NCBI GenBank assembly: GCA_017303735.1
Contig: JAFLCF010000040.1
Location: 1 to 26,825, forward strand
Origin: Anaerolineae bacterium
GTDB lineage: Bacteria > Chloroflexota > Anaerolineae > Anaerolineales > Villigracilaceae
DNA length: 26,825 nt
Direction of reading: 5' to 3'
The translations under genes and the position numbers were made by a program. The notes under the pieces are model-generated. The model did no database searches, was not told the DNA's origin, and was given only the letters and a program-made list of their open reading frames with translations. Shown one piece after another: positions 1 through 7,600 of the stretch (positions are counted from its first letter, which is position 1; every line of letters starts with the position of its first letter).

Positions 1-818
1 ACCGAAGCCTCTTGCATTTGATTGCGGTGCAGTGCAAGCGTGCCCAGGGCAACATCCGTTTGAGCAAGCACAGCACGCACACCTTCTCTATCAAGAAAGC
101 CGTGCAAATGCACATTGGATGGGACGGGCATATCCAAGTCTTTTTGTGAATAGCCCACGATGTTCACCGTCACATCCGGCATTTGTTCAGCAAAACGGAT
201 CAACTTATCCACGCCATGCCACTTCATACCTGGTGAACAGACCATCGTAACAGCCGGTCGTTCATTCGATGTGGCAGGCAGCGCCTCCACATGGCTCAAG
301 TCCATGCCATTGGAGATGACGCGAAACGGTTTATTGCGCTTCGGCATGAGCACATCGACCAGTTCGTGGGAGGGGAAAATGATTCCGGAGGCAGGATCAA
401 TCGTCAGATTACGAGTGAGGCGGTTCATCCAATAAAAGAAGATGCCGCGCTTGAGGTATTCCTGCCTATCATCTGAATTTGTTTCCAGAACAACGGGTGC
501 AATCTTAAAAAGACGATGGAGGGGATAAGAATACAATCCAAAACGCAGATAGATGACATCCGGTTTGTATGCGCGGATGGAGTCGAGCATACGCATCAAA
601 CCAGACGCGCGGTTTGTTTCGCGTTTCAGGAGGTTGGTCTTTGCATCAAAAACGAATTGACGTTCTTCAGGAAAGGGAATCTCCGCAGGTGTGAGGCTGA
701 ACAACGAAACTTCATGCCCGCGCTCGCGCCAAATGGACATTTGCGATTTGATCTTCTTGCCCACACCGCCCTGCATGATCTCTGGCGCGATATGGATAGT
801 GACATAAGCAATGCGCAT
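1..818 (-). CDS. GT4-type glycosyltransferase, 3' end beyond the window
   Basis: An open frame runs from an ATG at 818 to the left edge without a stop, giving 272 codons of an incomplete protein. Its N-terminus reads MRIAYVTIHIAPEIMQGGVG, the usual first strand and glycine-rich loop of GT-B glycosyltransferases (GT4 style). It is followed by a region with PDVIYLRFG and, later, FRVISNGMDL and VTMVCSPGMKWHGVDKLI, which match the domain junction and the start of the nucleotide-sugar-binding C-terminal domain. The C-terminal EX7E motif would lie outside the window, so activity cannot be judged. The ATG overlaps the stop of the upstream amidotransferase gene by one base (TAATG), implying translational coupling. 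The sugar donor and acceptor cannot be told from sequence. Confidence 0.85.
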   Translation of the reverse strand, partial: MRIAYVTIHIAPEIMQGGVGKKIKSQMSIWRERGHEVSLFSLTPAEIPFPEERQFVFDAKTNLLKRETNRASGLMRMLDSIRAYKPDVIYLRFGLYSYPLHRLFKIAPVVLETNSDDRQEYLKRGIFFYWMNRLTRNLTIDPASGIIFPSHELVDVLMPKRNKPFRVISNGMDLSHVEALPATSNERPAVTMVCSPGMKWHGVDKLIRFAEQMPDVTVNIVGYSQKDLDMPVPSNVHLHGFLDREGVRAVLAQTDVALGTLALHRNQMQEAS

Positions 819-1945
819 TACTTGAAAAGCCTCATCATTTTTTTAACGACCGGCACAAGACCCTTCTTCACAAAAGGCTGATTCATGAATTGACCGTAGG
901 ATGGATAATCCCAATAACTCTTTTTGGGCGCGTTCATCATGGTAGTAAATTCTTCATCACTGAAACCGAGTTTCTTGGTCACATACTCGCGATCTTCTTC
1001 CTGCATCGATGGCGAATAGGTGGGGATGCTCAATTCTTCCAGTGCCTGCTCACGGGTTACTTCGCCGGAGCAGATCAAGCTCGAAAGATGGCAACGGCGT
1101 TTGTCATATCCGAATTTTTCAGGCAAGATGTATCCCTGATAAAAGCGCGTATAAATGGACTCATAATGTTTACCGCCATAATAACGCCAGCCGAGTTCAT
1201 CCTGTAACACTCGCAGGGCTTCCTTTTTGTTATAGCCAACATAATTGAGGATCTCAATGCGCTGTTGGGTGATCATACGGAAGTAATAAGTGAAAAAGCC
1301 AAAATGTGGGAATGTCTTAAGCGGGCGTGTGCCAAACCGTTTGTGTAATTCACGGATGTACTTCCAATCAAAATGCCCCTGAGACCAGGCACGCGGCAAA
1401 TGCGTTTCAGTGCGGACGTTATTGCCAATGATGATGTATTTGATGCCCTGCTTCGCTGCCATATTCCCAAGGATGGCAACAATGGCATGGTCGGTGGGAA
1501 TTTCAGAATCGGGCGTAGAAGCTTTAAGAAAGGCGGATTGCAAATCTCTGAACTCTTCCCAATCAAGGACTTCAGTGTACAGATCAATCCCAAGTCGTTT
1601 GAGAGTCTCTTCGATATTTTTAACAGCAAGTTCAGAATCCCATCCATTATCAAGATGAATGGCAAGCGGACGCAGCCCAAGTTTTTTGACGAGGTACGCC
1701 ACGTAGGTACTATCCACGCCGCCACTGACACCGATCACACAATCATATGGCTTGCTCTTTCCATCATCGCGGATCTTCGCCACAAGCTGTTCCAATTTCT
1801 CACGCCCTGCTTCTCCATCCACAACATAATCTCGCACGAGACGTTCATAGGTATGGCAATGATTACACACGCCATTTTCATCAAAGGTAATTTCAGGGTC
1901 GCTGGTGTCCATGACACAGCGCTTGCACATTCGGTATTCGGTCAT
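818..1945 (-). CDS. wbpG: N-acetyl sugar amidotransferase (WbpG/PseA family)
   Basis: 375 aa. This family converts an N-acetyl group on a nucleotide sugar or nonulosonate into an acetamidino group, using ATP and ammonia supplied by a HisH/HisF-like glutaminase pair. Visible signatures are a PP-loop ATP-binding motif SGGVDS at residues 74-79 and two N-terminal CxxC pairs (C7/C10 and C27/C30) that probably bind zinc. More cysteines follow in the C-terminal third (RRCHLSSLICSGE). Length fits the family. The ATG at 1945 is preceded by GGAG with six bases of spacing. Its ammonia partners hisH and hisF lie directly upstream, separated by 51 bases that hold a strong hairpin. Known relatives act on ManNAc3NAc-uronate (Pseudomonas WbpG) or pseudaminate (Campylobacter PseA); which substrate applies here is open. 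Confidence 0.9.
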   Translation of the reverse strand: MTEYRMCKRCVMDTSDPEITFDENGVCNHCHTYERLVRDYVVDGEAGREKLEQLVAKIRDDGKSKPYDCVIGVSGGVDSTYVAYLVKKLGLRPLAIHLDNGWDSELAVKNIEETLKRLGIDLYTEVLDWEEFRDLQSAFLKASTPDSEIPTDHAIVAILGNMAAKQGIKYIIIGNNVRTETHLPRAWSQGHFDWKYIRELHKRFGTRPLKTFPHFGFFTYYFRMITQQRIEILNYVGYNKKEALRVLQDELGWRYYGGKHYESIYTRFYQGYILPEKFGYDKRRCHLSSLICSGEVTREQALEELSIPTYSPSMQEEDREYVTKKLGFSDEEFTTMMNAPKKSYWDYPSYGQFMNQPFVKKGLVPVVKKMMRLFK

Positions 1946-1958
1946 TCCATCTCCATCC

Positions 1959-1989
1959 GCTCTGGCTGGGGCTAAGCCCCAGCCAGAGC
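1959..1989. repeat. Perfect 14-bp inverted repeat between hisF and the amidotransferase gene
   Basis: Arms 1959-1972 and 1976-1989 are exact reverse complements (GCTCTGGCTGGGGC and GCCCCAGCCAGAGC) around a three-base loop. In the transcript this is a very stable hairpin in the 51-base gap. No T-run follows on the minus strand; the next gene's Shine-Dalgarno comes instead, so it is unlikely to be an ordinary terminator. It may be a dispersed palindromic repeat (REP-like), or it may protect mRNA or tune expression. Confidence 0.8.
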
Positions 1990-1996
1990 CTGATAC

Positions 1997-2755
1997 TTAA
2001 ATAAACTCTTTCAATTCTTTCGGGGTTGGGTAACTGATCAACACGCCGCGCAGCGGACCTTGGAAGACGAAGATACTGCCAGCCGCCGCCGCAGAAGCGT
2101 GACCATGTTTGATGACTTCAGAAACGTGGGATAAATTCCCGGCTCCTCCGCAGGCGACGACTGGTACGTGAACCGCATCCGCCACTCGTCTGACGAGTTC
2201 AACGTCGTAGCCTTGCATCGTGCCATCGCGGTCTATCGAATTGATGATGATCTCCCCCGCGCCCATCTTTTCCATTTCAATTGCATGCTTCACAGGGTCA
2301 AGCCCGGTCTTCTTTTGTCCGCAGCGAGTGAAGACTTCATACTTGCCGAGGAAGTTCTTCTTTACATCAATCGAAGCAACCACTGCCTGACTGCCCGCAT
2401 GGTCAGCGGTTTCACGAATCAATGAAGCATTCTCAATCGCAGAAGTATTCATGATCAACTTTTCGATGCCAATGCTGAGCAACTTCCGCACATCATCCAT
2501 CGAGCGGATTCCGCCGCCATACGCCAGCGGAATAAATGCTTCGCTGGTGATGTTCTTCAACAGGTCAAATTGCGGTCCGCGATTTTCGGGCGTGGCAGTG
2601 ATGTCGAGCAGAACGAGTTCGTCCACTTCTTTATCGTTGAAAATACGCACGATATTGATTGGGTCGCCAAGATATTTCGGCTCTTTGAACTTGACCGTCT
2701 TGACCAAACCCTGTCCCTTCAACAGCAAAGCAGGAATCACACGTGGACGGATCAT
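1997..2755 (-). CDS. hisF: HisF-like ammonia-channelling subunit for sugar amidation
   Basis: 252 aa, full-length match to the (beta/alpha)8 cyclase subunit of imidazole glycerol phosphate synthase, with the phosphate-binding segments YGGGIRS (79-85) and VACGGAGN near the C-terminus. The first catalytic aspartate of true HisF (D11, in a CLDVK context) is replaced: residues 9-13 here read ALLLK, so L11 stands at that site. The second, D130, is kept (ASIDVKK). This argues against histidine synthesis and for the HisF2-type role of passing ammonia from HisH to the sugar amidotransferase encoded next. The ATG at 2755 overlaps the hisH stop (ATGA). Histidine synthesis would also be expected beside other his genes, and none are present. 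Confidence 0.9.
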   Translation of the reverse strand: MIRPRVIPALLLKGQGLVKTVKFKEPKYLGDPINIVRIFNDKEVDELVLLDITATPENRGPQFDLLKNITSEAFIPLAYGGGIRSMDDVRKLLSIGIEKLIMNTSAIENASLIRETADHAGSQAVVASIDVKKNFLGKYEVFTRCGQKKTGLDPVKHAIEMEKMGAGEIIINSIDRDGTMQGYDVELVRRVADAVHVPVVACGGAGNLSHVSEVIKHGHASAAAAGSIFVFQGPLRGVLISYPTPKELKEFI

Positions 2756-3372
2756 CGAATATTCTCCGCAAAATTCTTGAGCAGGCGCATTCCAAAACGA
2801 TGACTCTTCTCCGGGTGAAATTGCGTACCCATGATATTGCCTCGCCCAAGAATAGAGTGAATATTCACACCGTAATCCGTTTCAGCAAGAACAGCGTCCA
2901 TATCCTTTGCCACCACATGATATGAATGAACAAAATAAAAACGAGACTCAGGATCCCAATCAGCCACGAGCGGATGCTCACGCACAACATGCGCTTCATT
3001 CCAACCCATGTGCGGAACTTTGAGGTGGGCATTCTCACCATCGAACTTAAAACGGATCGTCTCCGCATCAAACCAGCCCAAGCCTGCTTCGCGTCCCTCT
3101 TCACTGCCTTTAGTCATAAGTTGAAGCCCTACGCATAAACCAAGCACAGGAATTTTCTTCTCCAAAACAAGTTCGCCCACCACAGGAACCAAACCCGTCT
3201 CATGAAATTTGCGCATCGCCGCATCAAACGCCCCAACACCGGGCAGGATCAATTTTTCGGCATCTTTAATAACTGCAGGGTCAGACGAAGCGACAGCTTT
3301 TGCGCCAACTTTCTTGAACATATTGACGATGGAACCGAGGTTGCCAACGCCATAATCCACAACGACGATCAT
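2752..3372 (-). CDS. hisH: HisH-like class I glutamine amidotransferase subunit
   Basis: 206 aa. Hydrolyses glutamine and feeds ammonia to the HisF-like partner. The triad is visible: nucleophile C80 in GLCVGLQL, and H186 and E188 in QFHPEKS. The oxyanion-region PGVGAF (44-49) and the family motif KVPHMGWN (about 118-125) are also present, so the glutaminase looks intact. The ATG at 3372 has AAAGG six bases upstream. The gene overlaps hisF by four bases and opens a three-gene amidation cassette (hisH, hisF, wbpG-like) after a 212-base gap. Given the altered HisF, this is probably the paralogue dedicated to glycan amidation rather than the housekeeping HisH. Confidence 0.92.
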   Translation of the reverse strand: MIVVVDYGVGNLGSIVNMFKKVGAKAVASSDPAVIKDAEKLILPGVGAFDAAMRKFHETGLVPVVGELVLEKKIPVLGLCVGLQLMTKGSEEGREAGLGWFDAETIRFKFDGENAHLKVPHMGWNEAHVVREHPLVADWDPESRFYFVHSYHVVAKDMDAVLAETDYGVNIHSILGRGNIMGTQFHPEKSHRFGMRLLKNFAENIR

Positions 3373-3584
3373 TTAATACCTTTCATGAAGTGGCTCTCAC
3401 CTTCTGATCAAACATATTGAACAAATATTGTGCCTACCCCAATAGCCATGCTTTATGAATACGAGTCTTATCATTGGAGTAAAAGGCAAAATTCAATAAC
3501 CTATTTTTGATAATAGTAATCAACTCTTTATAAGCAATTATGCTGATACTCAAATATCACAATCCAGAAATCCTACACATAACA
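3373..3584. other. AT-rich 212-base intergenic gap
   Basis: This is the longest non-coding stretch in the window, between the GT4 stop at 3585 and hisH. It is visibly richer in A and T than the flanking genes and has no credible reading frame or RNA gene. A possible promoter inside it is listed separately. I see no terminator with a clear T-run after the upstream stop. Confidence 0.6.
3467..3496 (-). promoter_or_regulatory. Possible sigma70-type promoter for the hisH-hisF-wbpG cassette
   Basis: On the minus strand TTGAAT (3496-3491) is followed after 18 bases by GATAAG (3472-3467). Each matches four of six consensus bases. It lies in the AT-rich gap about 95 bases upstream of the hisH start. 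The matches are modest and AT-rich DNA yields them by chance, so this is only a candidate. Confidence 0.28.
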
Positions 3585-4820
3585 TCAACGCTCTCTTATT
3601 TTAACCAAGGCTTGAGCAAAGGTTTTAAAATTAGTTACCTCATTATATCGTTCCTGCCAAATCTCCCGGCTACCCCGGCGTTTGTCATTCCAAACCTCGC
3701 GATTATCGCATACGAACAACAACACATCAGCAATTTCATCGGGTGTTGGGTCTTTACCTAGTAAAAATCCATTTCTTTCCTGAACAATCTCTACGTTTCC
3801 GCCCACTGCAGTAGCAATGACCGGGATGCCGCAGCTAATGGCCTCCATAATGGAAACAGGTGTGCCTTCCGTGAAACTGACATTACTAAAGATATCCACT
3901 GGTTGTTCCAAATAAAAACGGATCACATCTCTGTGTGGTACAAAGCCGTATAGAGTCCCCTTAGCATTAGGAGGGAACTCTTTCTTTATTCTTTCCACAA
4001 GTGATGCTCGTCCTTCACCCTCGCCAAAATGATGCCATTCAAATTTCTGTCCATTACGTTTTTGTGCGGCACGGGCGATCCCTTCCAACAGCAGGTCGAC
4101 CCGCTTAAGGTCAATGATCATCGAACAGGAAACGATTCTTAAGACACCATCCTGGGAAGGTTGGCAAATCCCGCCAGGGTCTGCTACGCCCAACAGGGAA
4201 ATATGATATTTTTTTTCATACTGAGGATATTTCTTTAGAAAATAATCTTTCCCAGCCCTTGATGCTGAGAACAATCCATCGATCATCTCGATAGCTCGCC
4301 TGCGGCAAGGCCATATCTTATAAAGTTCTTCATAGATATCAAATCCATGTGCGCGTGAAACAACACGTAAAGACGGGTGGTTTTCTTTTGCAAGACCAAT
4401 CCCCATGGTAAGTTCGTCGAACCAATAAGTATAAAAAACTGTATCTTCTACTCTATTCTTTTTAAGCCAGGCGTTAACCCAATTTCGGGACAACCTTGCA
4501 CCAGCAAGAAAGGAAAATAGTCTGCGTATATAAGATGGCTTAAGCGATAAAGGAAAATGTTCTTTTATATCCAGATAAAAGTCACGGGTAAATATAGCTC
4601 CCAGACTTGCAACAATCCGCTTGCTCAATGTAAAAGAATTGGCAAAGCTTTCATCCACTTCAACTGCACCAAGGATAGGTAACTGGTTTCCTTTTACAGT
4701 CCTCGGAACCAGGATCAACCGATCAAAACTTTGGCAAAGGAGTTTCACTTCTCCTTGAAGAAAGGTTTGCTCAGAAGCATAATCATAGGGGTAGGAAGAA
4801 GTAAAAATAACAACATTCAT
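3585..4820 (-). CDS. GT4-family glycosyltransferase
   Basis: 411 aa with the start set at the ATG at 4820. The frame stays open further upstream, but MNVVIFTSSYPYDYASEQTF is the expected N-terminal strand, and this ATG overlaps the stop of the preceding gene (ATGA). The C-terminal domain carries the EX7E signature in SFTEGTPVSIMEAISCG, followed by PVIATAVGGNVEIV, typical of retaining GT-B enzymes using nucleotide-diphosphate sugars. A central HHFGEGEGR matches the usual G-E-G-P-like loop. There is no signal peptide or membrane segment, so it is probably cytoplasmic and acts on a lipid-linked acceptor at the inner membrane face. Specificity is not predictable. Confidence 0.9.
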   Translation of the reverse strand: MNVVIFTSSYPYDYASEQTFLQGEVKLLCQSFDRLILVPRTVKGNQLPILGAVEVDESFANSFTLSKRIVASLGAIFTRDFYLDIKEHFPLSLKPSYIRRLFSFLAGARLSRNWVNAWLKKNRVEDTVFYTYWFDELTMGIGLAKENHPSLRVVSRAHGFDIYEELYKIWPCRRRAIEMIDGLFSASRAGKDYFLKKYPQYEKKYHISLLGVADPGGICQPSQDGVLRIVSCSMIIDLKRVDLLLEGIARAAQKRNGQKFEWHHFGEGEGRASLVERIKKEFPPNAKGTLYGFVPHRDVIRFYLEQPVDIFSNVSFTEGTPVSIMEAISCGIPVIATAVGGNVEIVQERNGFLLGKDPTPDEIADVLLFVCDNREVWNDKRRGSREIWQERYNEVTNFKTFAQALVKIRER

Positions 4821-5707
4821 AGTGCAAAGACCTTTTTTATTCCGTTGAACGTACCTTTCAAACCTTTGAGGCTGTGAAAATTCACAGCCAATAGACCGAT
4901 CAGTGCCCAATAATAAAACAGCCAACGCCATGCATCACTTGCCCAACTCTTGCGAAAGAGGTAATCATAATTGACCACACTCATCTCAGCCCATTGCTGT
5001 ACTTTGAGGCGGTTCATTGGACTTTCGTTATGGATGAGGGTGGCAGAAGTTTGATAATAGATCTTATACCCAGCATCGAGGGTTTGTTTGGAAATGTCCA
5101 CATCTTCCATCAGACCATAATGGGAGAGAGCTTCATCAAATTTGACTTTCTGGAATACCTCATGCCGGAATGCCATACAGCAACCAGAGAGACATTCGAT
5201 ATACCCACTTGGCTGGCTATGGCGCGGATGAGATGCCATGCCAGACGGATAAAATTTTCCATTGCGAATTCCTACAACACCAAAGAAAGCGCGGATAAAC
5301 CTAAAGAGCGCAATTTCAAACCTCAACCGCAATTTAGATGGCATGTTGTTTACGACCTTGCCACCCACAGCACCAATCTCATGATTTGTATCTTTGGCGA
5401 ATATCTTTTCAACTTCAACAAGATAATTCCTATCCAAATCCACATCATCATCGAAGAAAAAAATAAGATCATTTGAGCTTTCACGAATGCCGTTATTGCG
5501 TTGCAAAGTCAGACCAGGTTGGGTGTGAAAATAGCGAATAGGAAATGGAAGTTTAAACGAAGTAAGAAATGTTTCAAGTTTATTCTCATCCGACGAATCG
5601 ACGACGACCAGCTCATCTGGCAGGCGAGTTTGCGCTGCAATGGACGGTAGGGTCTTCACAAAATCGTCGAAGCGGTTACGGGTGCAAATGATGACGGAAA
5701 TTTTCAT
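4817..5707 (-). CDS. GT2-family glycosyltransferase
   Basis: 296 aa, GT-A fold. The N-terminus MKISVIICTRNR and the strand DELVVVDSSD (31-40) are typical of GT2. The metal-binding acidic motif is FFFDDDVDLD with DDD at 86-88, and a later MEDVDISKQTLDAGYKI corresponds to the ED catalytic-base region. Residues around 260-277 (WRWLFYYWALIGLLAVNF) are hydrophobic and could anchor the protein at the membrane. The ATG at 5707 shares one base with the preceding stop (TGATG), and the stop overlaps the next start. It sits in a run of glycosyltransferases that probably build one repeat unit in sequence. Confidence 0.9.
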   Translation of the reverse strand: MKISVIICTRNRFDDFVKTLPSIAAQTRLPDELVVVDSSDENKLETFLTSFKLPFPIRYFHTQPGLTLQRNNGIRESSNDLIFFFDDDVDLDRNYLVEVEKIFAKDTNHEIGAVGGKVVNNMPSKLRLRFEIALFRFIRAFFGVVGIRNGKFYPSGMASHPRHSQPSGYIECLSGCCMAFRHEVFQKVKFDEALSHYGLMEDVDISKQTLDAGYKIYYQTSATLIHNESPMNRLKVQQWAEMSVVNYDYLFRKSWASDAWRWLFYYWALIGLLAVNFHSLKGLKGTFNGIKKVFAL

Positions 5708-6858
5708 CAGGAGTTTAAAACTTTCTCGAAAATTTCTTTATGCCAGGCTATGAACTTTTCCAAAGAGAATAAATCCACCGCACGTTGACGTGCTTTTTTC
5801 GAAAATTCCTGATGACGATCATAGACCTGCATCACTGCATCTGCCATCGTTTGTGGATTTGGCAGGTTGATCTTGTCCCAATCATGTTGCACAGGCACAC
5901 CAACTCCTGCATCGCCGACCAATTCAGGCACGCCGCCATTATCCAAATGGACAACCGGCATTCCCAATGCCATTGCCTCTAACACCAAGCCCGGTGATGG
6001 ATCGGCGTATTTGGTATGCAGCAAAAGATGAGCTTGCGAGTATAGTTTGGGTGCATTGGTCTGGGCATAAGTTCCTGTAAAGGTCACATGCTCGGCCAGG
6101 TTCATATTATGAAGGGCTTGCTTCGTCCATGCTTCGGCTTCATCACGCGGAAGCCAGAGATTGCCGGTAACAATCAATTTTGCATTAGGCACATCACGAC
6201 GCAGCGTTTGCAGCGTTTGCAGTGCCAATTCAAGGCGGTACTTTTCATATTGGTTACCGCCTAAAAGCATGGTCAATGTATCAGGTTTTGCCGAACGGGC
6301 GTCGGGTGAAAAGAGGCGGGGATCCACCGGATTGTAAATAATCTCATTGGGCACATCTGGCGGAGAGATATATCGCTCCGCACTATCTTTGCAGAACTGA
6401 CTTTGATAAATAATGAAATCTGCAAAGCTGATTATTTGTTTCAAGGAACGATTTGAGGCTTGGTAATTGTCACCATCCCAAGCCGGGAAAGCAACTCCGT
6501 TCTGGTTGACGACAATTTTCAATCCTTTACGTTTTGCCTGTGCGAGAATCTCAATCTGTAAAGGATGCGCAACACTGCTAACGGCATAGAGCAGGTTTGC
6601 AGAAGGGAAATGGTGAGGAATATTTTCAGAAAGATACGTCAGTTTAATGGCACCACCGTGGGCAAACTCACTGCGCGAAACAGGCGGGTTCGGAAAATGA
6701 GCGCTAAGATAGGTAACTGCAAGCCCAATTTCTGATCTTTGCAACGCAAAAAGTTTTAGGCGCGTTGGAATATTCTTTGCCCAATCACGCAAAGCAAATA
6801 CAAACCGAAAAAAATTCGGGAAGGTTCGCTTTAGGGTGTTAATCCATTTCTTCAGCAT
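5707..6858 (-). CDS. GT4-family glycosyltransferase
   Basis: 383 aa GT-B protein. The N-terminal domain includes HHFPSANLLYAVSS and an acceptor-side VNQNGVAFPAW; the junction reads NEIIYNPVDPRLF. The C-terminal donor domain has MLLGGNQYEKYRLEL, LIVTGN and the catalytic region ADPSPGLVLEAMALGMPVV. There the first Glu of the usual EX7E is Asp (D-X7-E), a substitution seen in some GT4 members. The start is one base beyond the stop of the methyltransferase gene upstream. It is likely cytoplasmic. Substrate unknown. Confidence 0.88.
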   Translation of the reverse strand: MLKKWINTLKRTFPNFFRFVFALRDWAKNIPTRLKLFALQRSEIGLAVTYLSAHFPNPPVSRSEFAHGGAIKLTYLSENIPHHFPSANLLYAVSSVAHPLQIEILAQAKRKGLKIVVNQNGVAFPAWDGDNYQASNRSLKQIISFADFIIYQSQFCKDSAERYISPPDVPNEIIYNPVDPRLFSPDARSAKPDTLTMLLGGNQYEKYRLELALQTLQTLRRDVPNAKLIVTGNLWLPRDEAEAWTKQALHNMNLAEHVTFTGTYAQTNAPKLYSQAHLLLHTKYADPSPGLVLEAMALGMPVVHLDNGGVPELVGDAGVGVPVQHDWDKINLPNPQTMADAVMQVYDRHQEFSKKARQRAVDLFSLEKFIAWHKEIFEKVLNS

Positions 6859-6859
6859 A

Positions 6860-7600
6860 TTACTTTACGGGAACGCACTCTGCCCAAATATCTGCCCAGC
6901 GGATTTCAAAGTGTTTAACTTCCAAACCAGCCATTTTCATTTCATTGTAAAAAATGTCTTTTGAATATTCGAGTTCATGTGTATGGTCAACATAAGGGTA
7001 CAACCCAAGTTCTCGTTTTAGAGCGGCTACAAAATGCCGTTCAAAAGTAGGGACTCGAATTAAGAATTTTTTCGGTGTAAAACGCGCCGCCAGGTCTTTT
7101 AGAAATTCATGGCGGTTCTTCAAGTGTTCAAGCACGCTAGAGAGAACGATCACGTCGAAAGATCCATCTTCTGGAATATCTGTGAACACATTGCCAATCA
7201 CAAATCGAATATTTGGATGGGCAAATCTCTTTTCGCCAAAATGCACTTGTTTTGCATCCATATCAATCGCCAACACCTGAGCATCCGAATGTTCAGCAAT
7301 CGCATGAGCTAATGCACCATACCCACAGCCAAGATCCAAAACTCTAGATCCCTTCTCGACCCGATCATAGAAAAAGGAATGGATACCATCCATCAGTTCA
7401 TGCTTGATATGAACCCCTCCTCCCCAACGTTTGCTTTGGGAATCAATTTCAAGATTTACCAGGTCATAGATTCCTAATAACCAACGGATGGCTTCACGCG
7501 GTTCCGCCGAATTTTCGGCACCCATGAGAAGTTTGATGATCGCCCGACGTATCTTACGATGTAAAAGATAATATATGATTTTTTCAAAAACTCGTCTCAT
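6860..7600 (-). CDS. Class I SAM-dependent methyltransferase
   Basis: 246 aa. The SAM-binding motif I is RVLDLGCGYGALAHAI (about 86-101), followed by the acidic ribose-binding VLAIDMD and by motif IV-like FDVIVLSSVLEHLKN. This is the ubiquinone/sugar methyltransferase type often found in polysaccharide loci, where it O-methylates a sugar or, in some loci, the terminal residue. The first ~30 residues are basic and may be an extension. The ATG at 7600 overlaps the preceding stop by four bases. Whether it methylates the glycan, a precursor or something else cannot be told from sequence. Confidence 0.85.
   Translation of the reverse strand: MRRVFEKIIYYLLHRKIRRAIIKLLMGAENSAEPREAIRWLLGIYDLVNLEIDSQSKRWGGGVHIKHELMDGIHSFFYDRVEKGSRVLDLGCGYGALAHAIAEHSDAQVLAIDMDAKQVHFGEKRFAHPNIRFVIGNVFTDIPEDGSFDVIVLSSVLEHLKNRHEFLKDLAARFTPKKFLIRVPTFERHFVAALKRELGLYPYVDHTHELEYSKDIFYNEMKMAGLEVKHFEIRWADIWAECVPVK

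Noticed and set aside
1959..1989. Calling the strong palindrome a rho-independent terminator
   Set aside because: No T-run follows on either strand, and the next gene's ribosome site comes straight after on the transcribed strand.
1997..3372. Reading hisH and hisF as histidine biosynthesis genes
   Set aside because: No other his genes are present, HisF lacks Asp11, and a sugar amidotransferase follows directly.
3585..4931. Longer N-terminus for the GT4 gene, starting at 4931
   Set aside because: The extension overlaps the preceding GT2 gene by over 100 bases and does not resemble a GT N-terminus; the ATG at 4820 forms the standard ATGA overlap.
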